DNA of 64,000 nucleotides from Onchocerca lupi (Eukaryota > Nematoda > Chromadorea > Rhabditida > Onchocercidae). Position 1 is the stretch's first letter. Each line of letters begins with the position of its first letter. Where the stretch lies: NCBI GenBank assembly GCA_028564675.1, contig JAOVVO010000136.1, forward strand, positions 81,879 through 145,878, read 5' to 3'. This document shows positions 12,529-26,200 of this stretch, one piece after another. The notes below the pieces were generated by a model. It had not been told where the DNA came from, did not search any database, and saw only the letters and a program-made list of their open reading frames with translations. The position numbers and the translations under genes were made by a program.

Positions 12529-15500
12529 GTTTATATCATTTAATTCATTTATTTGCTATAAAATTATGGAATATTTACGATAAAATAGCATTCATTAAAA
12601 AATTATTATTAAATTTAAGCAATTTAATTAGAATATTCATGTTTGACCCATCATCACTGATACGAAAGTGAAATTTTAGGGAAAGTACTTGTGAGATTAG
12701 AAATTGGAAAGAATTAGATTTGTTTTTGACGAAATTTCCAATGTTTGATTAATTTTATTTGCCGCAACCATGATATAAAATAATTGATGAATATCGATAA
12801 TAACACCGATAATTTGAGTAGGGATATTATCTAAATATTGGGATGGTAAATTTTCAAAACGCTCATAACGGTAAAGCGACAGTGAAAAAAGTGAATAGTG
12901 ATTGTGATTGGATAGTTAAAAATGAATAAACGGTGATATTCGTTGGTGTCTATACTTTATCCAAGTTATTATTGCCTGACCGTCGATAACAATGAAGATA
13001 AAGCGATAGCTTAATTGATTTTTATCTAAAATTAATTAAATAGACTTAATAAGCATTTTAGCTAGTGCGCTACAAACAACACAAATACATACACAAATTA
13101 AATGATAAAATTGGGTAGATGAATTAGTAGGATATTAATTTTATTAGATAACAATCCTTTTTATAGTCAGATTATTTGCAATATTTAATGACATCTTGTG
13201 ATTTCGATAATTTAAATTTTTTCGGCAGTTTGATATTATACTGGAAGAAGGTTAAATATTACCATTAATTGAATAATTCATATGATTGAATAATAAATAG
13301 TTAAAAAAATGTAATATAAATATTCAGATTATTTTAGACCCGTATATGATCATAAATGTAACTAATGGAAATGATTTATTTTACTGAAACTTGAGACATT
13401 GCACATAATTCTAAAGCTTGACAGATTGATCATTTTTATGAATTGAAATAATTACGAAGTTATATGTTAAAGTCAAGGATTTGATACTCGGTTTAAATTT
13501 TTAAGCATAAATACCTTGGTTATCTAGATATTTTTATATTATAAAATATTCCGATTATTCCAATAATCACAATTCCTCTTCATTTTGTTAATGACTTATA
13601 CATTTGTATAAAACAAAATCTGAAAATGTAAAAATTAATGTGAAATTTAAAACTGAATCTAAAGTGAACTTTATTTTTAAAATTTTCGTTAATTCAAAAA
13701 TTTTCACAAAAAAAAAGAGCGATTCTGTCGAGAAAGAGCAAAAAGAGCAATTTTTCAGAAATGAACACTTTCCTTTCTTTCAATAAATATAAATAATCAT
13801 TTCTGGCTATTTTTTGGAGAAATAAAAATGAGAAATATTGGGGCAATTGGGCACAGTTTTTTTTATTTCAGAACAAATTTTTATTTAAAATAATTTTTTG
13901 CATCTAATCTTCATATTTTTGAAAAACATTTTTTGTTTTTTGAAAAGAAAAAAACAACTTTTATAAGTTTCCTTTTTCATAAATTATATATACAATACAA
14001 GTACTCTTTGCTCAATTAAAATTGTATGTTAAATTAAAAAAAAAAAAAATAACATAAAATTAGTTCATAATAAAAAATGGAAACTGATGACTGGACTATC
14101 TACCTAATTTATTTAATTTTCCGAGTTCATTTCATTACTGCTTACTTTTTTTTTTCGATATCATCATCGAAAAAAAGTTTTCAGTAAAATTATTTAGATA
14201 AAAAAAAATATTGTTCGAAAGCAGATTTTTATTTAAGTTGTATTGTTTGGTTCTAATTTTTGTTTGTGATTTTCATTATTTTTACTTTCTTCAAATTCTT
14301 TTTTTTTTTTAGCTTATAATTTTGAGAATTTATTTATTGTTTACTTTGACTTATCGTTAGTTTCTCATGATCTTAATATTTTCAACTTTTTTTCCGTTGA
14401 TTGCTGAGTTTACTTTCTTCTTAGTTTTAAATATCCAACCATCAATTTTTTTTTTGACGGTCCAATCAAAGGAAAATCACAGTGTCTCCTTATATGGAAT
14501 GCAAAATAATTAATATTAAGCCATTTTTTTCTCCAAAAAATTGGCAAAATTAATGTGGTCTGACATTATGGATAAAATGTTTTCTGATCAGCAGTAGACT
14601 AAGTGAATTCAGCAATTTTAATATAAATTGAAAAAACCCAAGAAAAAAAAGTGAAGGTGGAATATATAATTTAAATAAAACAATTTTATGAAATTAGTGT
14701 CCAATAATTTGGCTTTTACAAATTTTTTTTTTCAAATTTTATATTGATCTATTTTATTTTTAGCAATTCTTGTTACTTGACATTTAATGAATCCAATATT
14801 ATTGGATAATCTATAAGCGATTATCATTTTTGATAAATTAATGAATCTAATTCAACGAGTTGAAATAGAAACACAGGAAAAATTATTAATAATTATTAAT
14901 GATTTTCTTTTTTTGATTAAGCATTTATAATCAATACTTCGATCTTCTAAATTAGTTAACGCGTGTTTTAGCAAAAAGTAATTTCAAATAATTTTTAAAT
15001 ACAAAAAAAAAAAAAAAAAATTGTACCTGAAATTCATGATATTTCCTTTTTCATTTGTTTCATCAGTATTTCGATCAATACTAATTATCATATCGTTAAT
15101 TACTTAGTGTTTCGTTTTTATCCAAAATAATTGCAAAAAAAAAAAAAGTGCATTTCTTAGTTTTTCGTTTTGAAAGTATTTTTTACGTCAATTTTTTGTT
15201 AGAAATTTTAAAGAACTGACTATGATTATCATAAATCATTATCATCATTAATGATTTGCAAACATGTACTGGTTAGTTCATATGGAAACTGGAATGTCAC
15301 ATGATATGTTGAATATCTCGAATATATTTTTTGTTTTTTTTCATTTTTTTTTCTTTTTTTTTTTTGTTTTTTTGACATTATAAACTTTTATTCTGACAAT
15401 ATTGATAAAATTAAACAATAGTAATGACTGTTAACTCTTAATATTTTTTACACAACAAATGATTGGCACATTTTCTAAATTCTCTTTTGCCTGGTTAATA

Positions 15501-16391
15501 AATGATAGTTTCATCGGAAAGATTGTATCAATTAAGTTCATCAGAAAAAAAAAAAAAAAAAAATTTTGCAAACTGATAAACTTATGCTCCCTCGCTCTCT
15601 CTCTCCCTTTCTCTTTCTCTTTCTCTTTCTCTCTCTTTCTCATTTAATTATTGTCAAAGATTAGGTTCATAATGAACAATTATGAACTTTATTTTAATAA
15701 TCAGTATTTGCTTAACTGAACCAACTTTCATCTCTATTTCTTGCGATCATTTCATTATCTTTACCGTTTTTTTTTTTTTTTTTTTTTAATTTGGAAAACT
15801 AAAAAATTAAATGATTGGTTCAAGTTTATCAATTTCATTAATACTAATTTTGATTTAAATTCGATTAAGTAATTACTGATAATACTATTATTCTGAATTA
15901 GAAACGATCAATGCTTGAATTTCGAATCGCTAGAGAAGCTTCAAAAATAAATAAAAATATTTTGAAATTTATTCCACAAATTTTCTACTTAATCATCAAT
16001 CCACTTGTCACAATGCTGCTCTATACATAATTAACTCACATATATTTGTCAAATATCGATTGATTAATTACTCCTGTTACCTTCTCTTCAATATTTCACT
16101 TTTCGAAATTATTATTTTTTCACTATCGATTTAATTGAAATTGACAGTTTCCTCTTCTCGAAATATTCCCTTAGAAAAACAGTCATGATGATTGTTATTT
16201 GATAATGCAGCACTGATTGTTTATTACTGCTTCGAAGAAAAAAAAAAAACAATAACGAAGTGTTTATCTGATAAAAACTGGAATTTTATGAAATTTAAAA
16301 CCTGAAAAAAAAAAAAAAAACACTTGGAGACATTTTCATGTTTGCTAACAGACCCCAATAAGTTACATATCGAAATCTTTTCAAGTTTGCA
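12529..16391. other. AT-rich non-coding region
   Basis: No supported gene. Short ORFs here are lysine/phenylalanine-rich and arise from homopolymers. A CT-rich simple sequence with TTTCTC units lies at about 15590-15640. A or T runs occur at 15003-15020, 15551-15563, 15767-15787 and 16304-16320. If the exon-like ORF at 12382 belongs to SLC33A1, this would be intron. Confidence 0.55.
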
Positions 16392-16469
16392 ATGACTTCC
16401 GATCAAAATTCCTTCCAACAATCACCTTCTACAAATGACCCGCTTATCAATCATAATTTCAATCATAGA
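16392..16469 (+). CDS. candidate alternative first exon (SLC33A1 gene)
   Basis: An ATG opens exactly 26 codons (MTSDQNSFQQSPSTNDPLIN to NFNHR) ending at a strong donor AGA|GTAAGT in phase 0. Composition (Ser, Asn, Gln, Asp) suits the cytosolic N-terminus of a membrane transporter. The phase matches SLC33A1 exon 2 (18872). Past the donor the frame runs into T-run phenylalanine, showing the coding part ends there. Assignment to SLC33A1 is inference. Confidence 0.4.
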
Positions 16470-16504
16470 GTAAGTTTCTTCGAGATTTTTCGTCCTTTTT
16501 TTTT

Positions 16505-16539
<35 letters not shown>

Positions 16540-17395
16540 TAATCGACATTACAAATCATTTTAAAATGATTATTATTATTTTTTTCTATGAACCCAAAAT
16601 AATAAGTTATAAATTGAATCGTTGCAAATAAGTCTTTTTTCCCATTTATTGATTCCCCTGATAGTTGGGGAGATATTTTTTTTTATCATTCTCGAGAAAA
16701 AATGATTAATGTATATAAATTAGCTTGAATATTTGATCATTCGAAAATATTAGTAAAAATAAAAGTTCAATCGAATAAGTAAAAAGATTCTTGAGAATTT
16801 GCATTATTTGTTTAATTTTATTAATCATCGAACGTTCTACAAATAGCATTTTTTTTTTTTATCAGTGTTTACCTTTAAGCAAAACTTTGCATTTGATCTT
16901 ATCAGTTCGTATTAAAGTATTAAATTAATCAAGAAAATCACTTTCAAAAATTCGCTCCAATTCTTATTTCCATCGATGAATAGCTAGCTAAAGATTCGTG
17001 TGCATTAAATACTAATTTTTCACTTAAATATATTCATATTTGGCAAAAATAATGGAATATTGAGAAGTTTAAATTCCTGGAAATTGTTCAATTTATGAGC
17101 TATCACCAATGAGGAGTATTTACATTAAGATTCTCCGTCAAATTTTATTTTAATTCTCAGTTAAATTTGCAAAAATTAATCGAAAAATCGAAAAGTAGCT
17201 TAATTTATTTAAGATCTTTTATTCGATTATGAATTTATAAATTTGATAACATGAAATTGAGAACTTTATGAAAATAGAAATGAAGGACTGAAGAATTAAA
17301 ATTTGGTAGAAAGATATTGAGATAGTTCATGTTGTTACTTTCGAAAAACGAAAAACGATAGCAGCTGTTGAATTAGATGAATTTCATCGATCAAG

Positions 17396-17751
17396 ACTAT
17401 TCCGCCATCCAGAATAACGGATGGCATTCCGGTCGGAGCTATTTGATAATCCGATACAAGACATCCAGAATAACGGATGGCATTCCGGTCGAAGCTATTT
17501 GATAATCCGATACAAGACATCCAGAACAACGGATGGCATTCCGGCCGGAGCTATTTGATAATCCGATACAAGACATCCAGAATAACGGATGGCATTCCGG
17601 TCAGAGCAATTCGATCATCCGATACAAGACATCCAGAATAACGGATGGCATTCCGGTCAGAGCAATTCGATCATCCGATACAAGACATCCAGAATAATGG
17701 ATGGAATTCCGGTCAGAGCAATTCGATCATTCGATTCAAGTCATTCATCCA
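17396..17751. repeat. 56-bp minisatellite, about 6 copies
   Basis: The block starting CATCCAGAATAACGGATGG recurs at 17406, 17462, 17518, 17574, 17630 and 17686, exactly 56 bases apart, with a degenerate end near 17746. Copies 1-3 carry GAGCTATTTGATAATCC and copies 4-6 GAGCAATTCGATCATCC, so two subtypes amplified in blocks. Each unit contains the inverted pair CATCC...GGATG around an 8-base loop. The period is not a multiple of three, so the ORFs across it are not protein repeats. It lies about 370 bases upstream of the SLC33A1 start codon. Confidence 0.95.
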
Positions 17752-17849
17752 GTAATTTGAACTTTACTCGTCAATCATTGGGTTGCAACAGCCGCAACTA
17801 TTCCGCAGTGGAACATTGCAATATGGTGAGAGCGCGTTTATGTGTCGTA

Positions 17850-18060
17850 GCAATGACGTAATTGTTTTGCGTGGACTTTTTTTTTTTTTCTTTCCATATC
17901 TTATTGACTGATTTTTACGGATTTGCATGAAATTTTACGGTCTACACGTCAGAACACTTCTAACTTTGATATTGCACGTGTCACAGTTTTGCGATCCACA
18001 CGTCAATCATCTCAAATACTTCTAGTTTTGATATCGCACGTACAGTACGTATCGCGCGTA
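17850..18060 (+). promoter_or_regulatory. likely SLC33A1 upstream region with CRE-like and E-box sites
   Basis: A CRE/ATF-like ATGACGTAAT lies near 17852-17861 and a palindromic E-box CACGTG at 17975-17980. Two imperfect copies of a ~55-60-base block (about 17944-17985 and 17998-18043) each carry ACACGTC, an ACTTCTA element and GATAT.GCACGT. Both motif types are known binding sites for bZIP and bHLH factors; activity here is inferred only from position before the start codon at 18119. Confidence 0.4.
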
Positions 18061-18118
18061 TATTCACAAAGGGTGAATTAAACCAAAAAAAAAAAAAAAA
18101 CGAAAAATTCGATCAGTA

Positions 18119-21100
18119 ATGGCGGATGATATGCTATTTGCATATCAGAATACAGCCTTTGAATATGAATATCTGGATGAAAGAACGGATGATATTCTTA
18201 GTTCGGAATCAGACTTCAAAATCCCTTCCAAAAATTCTCGTACACGTTACCGATCGAATCGAAATAACGGCAATTTAGTCATCGAAAATATCAACAATTC
18301 AGAGAATGAAGAAATTGATGAGACAAAGAAATTTTTATGCAAGGTAATAATAGTGGTATTTTATTTTCCTCTCCAAGCGGATTTAATACTCTACTAATTA
18401 TGCACTGTAATTATAGTATTAATTATCATTGTTACTATCATCTCCTTTTTTTTTTTTTTTTGTTTTTTAAATTTTCTTCAATGTAAATTTTCATAAGATT
18501 CATTCCAATTTTTGCAACATTCTTATAAAAATACTAAATTTAAGAAGGACTGAATTGCAATATTTAAAAATAAAATTGATATGAAATGAATTAAACAATT
18601 ACCATTTGCATCTTATATCATAGTGCTATGAATTGAGGAACATTTGTTTTTTGTTGATAATAAGAATTCACATTTAATTGTATTGTCAAATTAATGCTAC
18701 ATTCATTTGGAAATCATTTATATTATTAAATAATTTTATTAAATGATTGAAAGGAAGACATTTTTTTTTTTTTTTTTTTTTAGCTAAGAATTATTTTATC
18801 GGAGTTTATATGATTTTTTTTCAAAAAATATATGTGAATGATTGTAGACATTGAAATAATTTCATTTTAAGATTCCATCGGACGATTTACCATTGTCATG
18901 GATGGGACGTATCAGACGATCGTTACACGAAGATTTCGGATCATTATGTCTTCTATTGTTACTTTATATGCTGCAGGGTATCCCTTTAGGTTTGATTGCA
19001 GCCATTCCACTTGTACTATCCAGTAAAAATGTATCGTATGGTCAGCAAGCTATTTTCTCATTTGCACATTGGCCTTTCAGGTATATTTTTTTTTTTTTTT
19101 TTTGGTTTAGATTTTTAAATATCTTTTTTTGATTTGAATTTTGGGTATGCTTCTTTTTGTTTAAATCATTCAATTTATACAATAAGACAAAATGTATCTT
19201 TTCGATAAGTGTTATCATAAAAGAAGATATTTTAGAGAATCGAGCTTGCAGTAGGAATGTAAAACTGATATAGTATCAATGCTTTGCGAAATATATTTTT
19301 TGAAATTTTTACTATTACTTACTAAGTTTCTGAATTTTTTTAAAAGAATGTTTGTTTTTTTTTTTCAGCGTAAAATTACTTTGGGCACCAATCGTGGATT
19401 CAGTTTACTGGAAACGTATGGGTCGTCGGAAATCATGGATGGTTCCTTGTCAATATCTTATTGGCATTTTTATGCTTTTATTATCCTACAAAGTTTCTGG
19501 AATTATGGGTGACGATGATACAGGCAAGCTTGTTTGTTATGCTTTTAAATTTTAAGATAAAAATTGTGGAAGAAGAGAAATTATGAGAGCTTTCGTGGGT
19601 AAAAATACTCATTTATCTCTTTGCAGTTGTCTTTACTGTAAATATTCTTCTTTCAGATCCAAAGCCACCAAATGTATTCTTATTAATGCTTTCATTTTTG
19701 CCATTAAATTTTCTTGCTGCTACTCAGGATATAGCTGTGGATGGCTGGGCGCTTACCATGCTTTCAAGGTGACCAGTTGCAACTTTATAGTACTTTTCCC
19801 TTTTTTAATGGTTATACTCTGCGGATATTAATTCAAGGAAATGTTTCTTTTGTCTGCAACAAATTAGGCTGTTTTGCTATATTTTTCATTAAGTGAAACT
19901 TTAAAATATGAGAATTGTTATGCATAATATTTGTGCATCATCAGTGTTCTGTTACAGTATTTCCATAAATCATTGTATTTATTTTATTAGCACTATTACC
20001 TTAGTTGCAGTGCATTGAATGATTGGTCGGACAAGCTTTTTTCTAAGATAAATATTGATATTGTAGAGAGAATGTTGGGCTCGCATCAACTTGCAATGCA
20101 GCCGGTCAGACAGTTGGTTTTTTCTTGGGAAATGTTATGTTTTTAACGCTCGATTCAGCCAATTTTGCCAATCATTTCCGTGATAAACCGAAACCATATG
20201 GCTTAGTAAATTTATCTGGTTAGTTTCTCCTTGTTTTTAATTGATTTAGTATGTACGTATTTTTACTTGTAAACGGGATTTTTATGACAAAAATTTAATT
20301 AGCGCATGCAATGACAATGATAATTATCCGTGTATATATTTTTCTATCTCTTCCATCTCCAAAGATGAAAAGAATCAGGTCTCTGAATTATATTTTAAAT
20401 TTGATTTAATTTATGGTAGGGATTGGTTGAATAATATGGCGAACAAAATTTAGTGAAATAACTTGACCATTTAGTCTTTTTTCTGATGTTGCGCAAAAAA
20501 TTTCGTAATTAAGATTTCTATTTGAAAGAAAACACTGATTTAATTGCCACAAAAAGAATTTTTTCTGAACAAAAAATTCACAAAACAGGGAAAAACTAAA
20601 AGAAATGTGATATTATTTGCTGGTAAAAAACAAAAAATAACAGAATGAGTAACAGCTTGAATTGAACGGAGTTAATATATATCGATATCAAACAATCTTT
20701 CGTAATCCATAAGGAGGTTCCAAATGAGGTTGAATCTAATTATACTTTTCTTAATTTTTTTATTCCTCCAACTGAGAAGACTTTTATCTCTTAGGACATT
20801 GAACAGATTATTCGTAACGAAATTGCCCGGTTGATAATGGAGAAGGATTTTAAAGATCCTTATTTTTTTTTTTCTAAAATATAGCGAAATTTTTATCTTT
20901 AATATAAATAAAAGGAATTCATCATTCAATTTATGGTTGGGAGAATATAAAAGAGCGACTTTATGTGATTATTTTTAGTGCAGTTCATCTGCTGTACTTG
21001 ATAAGTCAAAAGAAATATAATTTGATTTAGCAGCTGAAGTAACTTCTTTCATATGGCTTAAAATGATTTCGAAAAATTGGTTTGCCGGAAAATTTTAAAA

Positions 21101-23208
21101 TCATTTACAGTAATCCCTAACTGTTATCCATCTTTGTTGCTAAATAAGAATATAAGGCAAAAAATTTGGCTTCTCTTTTTCATATGAACATTTTGCAATG
21201 ATTTTTTTTTTCTTCTTTATGAAGAGGACGATCAAAAGATGGTACCTTTGACTAATAAAAAGAGGAAGATGACTAATATGACATATCTAAATTTAATTGG
21301 AGAGAACAATCTGTAAAGTAGTAAATAAAAGTAGATCAGAAGGAATCATATGTTTGTAATAGGGAATTTTGGTGAAAAGATGTGTTTTACACCGATTATT
21401 ATCAGCTATATCACCGGTTAGCTTGTTCGTCCTATCCAATAGAATGTGTCGAAAATCCTCAGCTCGCAGCTGCAAATAATTTGAAATGTAGTGATGCAAA
21501 AAAAAGCAATTTAACGAGCGACAGCGAATGATGAAGGCTTCGAAAAAAGCATTTTATGTTAAAGTTTTTATTATTGCCTCTTCTTAATTGTAATTCCGCA
21601 GGGAATTTATCCATTAGAAATAAGTCATAAAACGTTAATTAAATTGCAAATAAAACAACTCGCAAATGCCATTTGTGTTAAGGGATTAGTATCAATCTAA
21701 GCTTTGATGATGTCATCAGATTCGTGACAGCTTCATGTAAATATGATGCCAATTTTTCTAAAAATTTATCACGTATGATATGACTTGATGTAAGTTAGGA
21801 AAAATTGTATATTTTCGAGAATTATCAAGTCATATCTTTTTTTTTTTTTTTTTTGTTAAAAGAAGCACTTCTCATTGATGACTACTATAAGATATTTCAA
21901 ATGAATGTCATTTTTTTTCTTAAACTTTTATTACCATAGTTGCAAAAAGAATGATTATTTTAAATAATACAATTTTTCGATTTATTTTCTATAATTTATT
22001 AATTCAAATCACTCTTATTTCTATTTATTTTGTATAATTTATTAAAATAAAAAATACTACGATTAATTTTTAATTATACTTACCTTGTGTTAGCATATTG
22101 ATCATAAACAGCACTCATACCATAGCCACCTCGATCACCAATAATAACAGCTGACCACCAGTTGCCAAAACGTATTTCAGCCTGCTGTTTCATATACCTT
22201 GCCTGATAGCTATATTGATGAGGAAAAAGACCGATCGTTTCTAATATAAGTTCACGAAGTTTTTCCGATTTACAATTGTCCATTGTAATATGTGCTCCTT
22301 CAAATTTCTTTATTAGATATTTTTTTCTTCCTTTTGTTATCATCGAAAAAAATTGGTAAGTATATAGTTTTAATCAAAAAAAAGTAATCAGTTTCATGAG
22401 AAAGAATGTTAAAAAAAAAAAAAAATGACAAAAATTTTACCTTTTAAGAATTCGATTGAACATGAAGTATTAGTAATCTTTAAAGAAATTAGCAAAATTT
22501 CAAAAAGTTTGCACACTGATTAAGTTTATTAGCAAATTATCAAAATAAGAAATAGTTTAGATGACCAGTGACTCAGACTAATAACATATGTTTATGTTTG
22601 GAATTAAAATAAGTTTATTATTTACAAATAGGAAATTTCTGGAAAAGTAAAATATATTCCTGTTCAGTTTTTTTACAAAGATTCAGTATTAACAACTGAA
22701 TATTATCGAACTTCATTTTTCCAATTAAGAGGTGGAATTGCTAACGAGTGATAATTATCTGGTTACATTAGAATATTAGTGATAAGAGGGGTGAGTTTAT
22801 CAGATTGTATGAAAGAGTTCCAAGAACGATTGATATTTTTTAAGAATGATAATTTAGGTTGATTTTGAAGAAATGATAAAAATAAACTGACCAGCGGTGT
22901 GTCCTTGAATGATAACAATTGTGATAGCAACACAGAGCAGAAGTACGAGTAGAGATGGGAGGTGTCGTAGATTGTTGTAGAGGTGCATTGTGCATTCGGC
23001 CTCCTTCTCTTCGTTAAAATTTTTAAGCAATTGGAGCCGACCACAACTTTTGGGATGGTCGTTGAATTACGGTTACGTTATCGTTACTTATTTTTCGTTA
23101 ATTATCAATGATACTGTCGACTTCAAACAGGATAGATGACAGCAATGTTGTGACACCCGGTTAGCCTAGCCAAGAAGTGTCTACTCCGTTAGATTTAGAC
23201 TTAACAGG

Positions 23209-23249
<41 letters not shown>

Positions 23250-26200
23250 TTGATGTGATTGAGCTTAAGCTTTTAGAAGCTTAGCTTACTAATTGACTCT
23301 TCTAAGTGAAAATTAGATAGAATTGCGCATTCACTTCAACTCTCTGTCTAAATTTAGGCTATAAATAATGAATGATAGAATAGAATTGAATTTGTCGCTG
23401 TAGAGTTGATTGCTTTCTTCTCAGATATTCTCAAAATTTGTTGCTTGCTTATTTTCGAATACTGCTACTGCTTATTGCATTCATGTCTTTTTGTCACTTT
23501 CTCGAGACACCCACCCACTTTTTATTGCCAATTGCTGCTGCAGCTGCAATTTGCTAAATTTTACTTTACTGTCCGTCATTTTATTCTCATTTAATTCTAT
23601 CATATGAATTTCTATCTTTCAAATAAATTTAATTTCTTTTTTTTTTTTTTTTTTTTGCCCTTTTTTATTTTGATCATCCAGACGTCTTGAATGGATTAGT
23701 TTCTTAGCTTAATTAAATCGTTTAAATTTTTCGAAATATATATATATTAGTCCGGAAGTGTAGTTAAAGACATGTAATATTGATGATTGTTTCAAATGTT
23801 CCATTTCAAATAAATGCAAAAATGTCGAAAAAAAAAAGAAAAAAAAAATGATAAAATGAACGATAACATTCTGTCTGGCACATCTTATAATAATGATTTA
23901 TCAATGATAAATGAATTATCCGTGATTTTTCTTAAAAATATATTTTCGGAAATAATACTAAAAATTTTTCGGGGAAGAATCATTAATTTGTTTATGTTTT
24001 AAATCACTAATCAGTCTAGAAGCTATCAATATTATTAGATACATTTTATGATTTTCTCCTTAATGGCTTAAGAAATTTCGAATTTTTTTTTTTCTTACCG
24101 ATTGAATGGTTGATTATTTCATATGAATTCCACTTATTTTAATATGATAGTTTATCCATTGTTGATTATTTTTAATAAAACGGGCTATATTACAGAATGC
24201 AATATGAATTTACGTGACTTCTCTTTCAAACTTGCACTGTTTAACATTCAAAGAAACTTGATCGATATAATGAGAGCTGCAGAATTTTTAAGTTACTAAT
24301 AGAATAGATTGATCGAATTTTTGAATCGCTGATAGAATAGATTTTGTGTTATAATTTAAAACGCATAATGAGAAAAAGAAATAAATTGATTTGAATAACA
24401 AAATGATTATACAATCCTGCTAGTTTGATAAAGGAAGAGTAAAAAACCAAAATAATGTTGGGGCTATTCAACAAAGTTGGAACATTAGATCAGAATTATT
24501 CAGTTACTCTTAATAGTTGTCTGATCGTTATTTCTGTTTGCTCCTGTGAAATGTTTCTTGCTTTTATCATACTTTTCCTAGTTTCAATATTTTATCTGTA
24601 AATCATTCTGCGATAATTAATAGCATAGTTTACATTTTATTCACAAACATTGATTGGTGTTTGTTGTAATTTTAGATGAAACATTTTACTTAATATGAAT
24701 TTTTACTGGAATTCTAGAATTTTATTTCATTTTTTTCTCATCTTTTTTTGCAGGTTTCATCTTTTTCTGGGGATGGGTGTTTCTGATTACGACAACGCTA
24801 GTACTCATTTTCAAAAAGGAAGTCGATCGTTCTATTACAGATAAGTCAGTTTTTTTATTTTGTTTATTTGCATAAAATTTTTGGATCATTATTTATATGA
24901 CAGTACGAAACTTAATCTAATTTTTTAATTAGATTAAAAAGATTTCTTTTTTCTTTGAAATGAAATAAAACGAAACAATCAAATCCGTTCTTTTAGTAAA
25001 TTAATAATAAAAATGGTCAAAAGTAATAATATGATAGAATTTTTTATTTTCAAGGTAGAAGAATTATTGGTCAGACTAATGCAAGAGCTAACTGTTTTTA
25101 TTGATTAAAAAAAAATTTGAGCCACTGGTTTGTTGATTCATTACTGCAGGAATGATATTGATAATAAGAATGAAGAGCATGAGCTGGGAATCTTTCAAAC
25201 ATATACTGTTTTGTCGAAAATCATACGATTAAAACCAGTGTTATGGATGGTCGTTGTATTGCTCACCGGAAAAGTATAAAGTTTTTCAAGATTATGAATA
25301 GATTTATCATATTAGTTTTTTAAAAATTGATCTCTTTAAATCAAGTCAACTTCAAGAAGAATCTCAAGACATTTATAATCGTTTTATATTTGTTTTTACA
25401 GTTCGCATTTGCGGCTACTGATGGCATCACGGGTTTAAAACTGATTAGTTTGGGTATGCCGAAGGATAAGCTCTCCAGTATTGCACTATTTTTGACACCT
25501 TTACAGGTTCGTTTCATATATGTCAATAACGATATTGCATCCTTTTATTCGACGATATTGCATCCATTTATTCGATATTGCATCCTTTTATTTTTTTCGT
25601 ATTCCAGATATTGCTGCCCTGGGTAGTTAGCAAATATATAACAGGTCCGCGACCTCTAAATATTTTTCTTCTTGCTTATCCCTATAGGTTAGTTGAAGTT
25701 TTGTTTAATTTAATCTTAATGATGTCATATTGATTTATTTTTCATTTTTACACTTAGTATTGGCTGAATAACTCAATACCACTTTCATTATTACATATTT
25801 GCTTATATATATGTATGTAATTTAGTCATTAAAATGATTTTATCCACATGATATTCCATGAAATTTTTTGATATTTCATAAAAATTTCTTATAAATAAAT
25901 ATTTATATACTACTGAGTGTTTAGGATATTCTTGAGTGGAGTATTCGCAGCAATGATTTGGTTCACACCTTCGTTGACTTCTGGAGAATTCCCAACATTG
26001 CTTTATATTGCTTGGATCATAGCATACTGTTTTCATCAGGTTAAATGTTGTCATACTGTACTTTTGCACAAAATTTACGAAAATATTCCGACATGCATTA
26101 ATGATGCTTCAGTATATTATTCATGTGCTAAAATTTCTTGGTGATATTCCTGAAATATCATTTATTCTGCAATATTCCATAAGAAAATTGGTCTGGTAAA

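Noticed and set aside
15431..15647. ORFs on both strands with Arg/Glu/Lys or Ser/Phe/Leu runs
   Set aside because: Produced by the CT-rich simple sequence at 15590-15640.
17589..17861. 90-codon ORF with repeated residues
   Set aside because: It crosses the 56-bp minisatellite, whose period is not a multiple of three, so the apparent protein repeat shifts frame between units.
22763..23044. 93-codon antisense ORF
   Set aside because: It is a shadow frame over the signal-peptide exon of the ground-like gene; the supported frame is MHLYNNLRHL from 22988.
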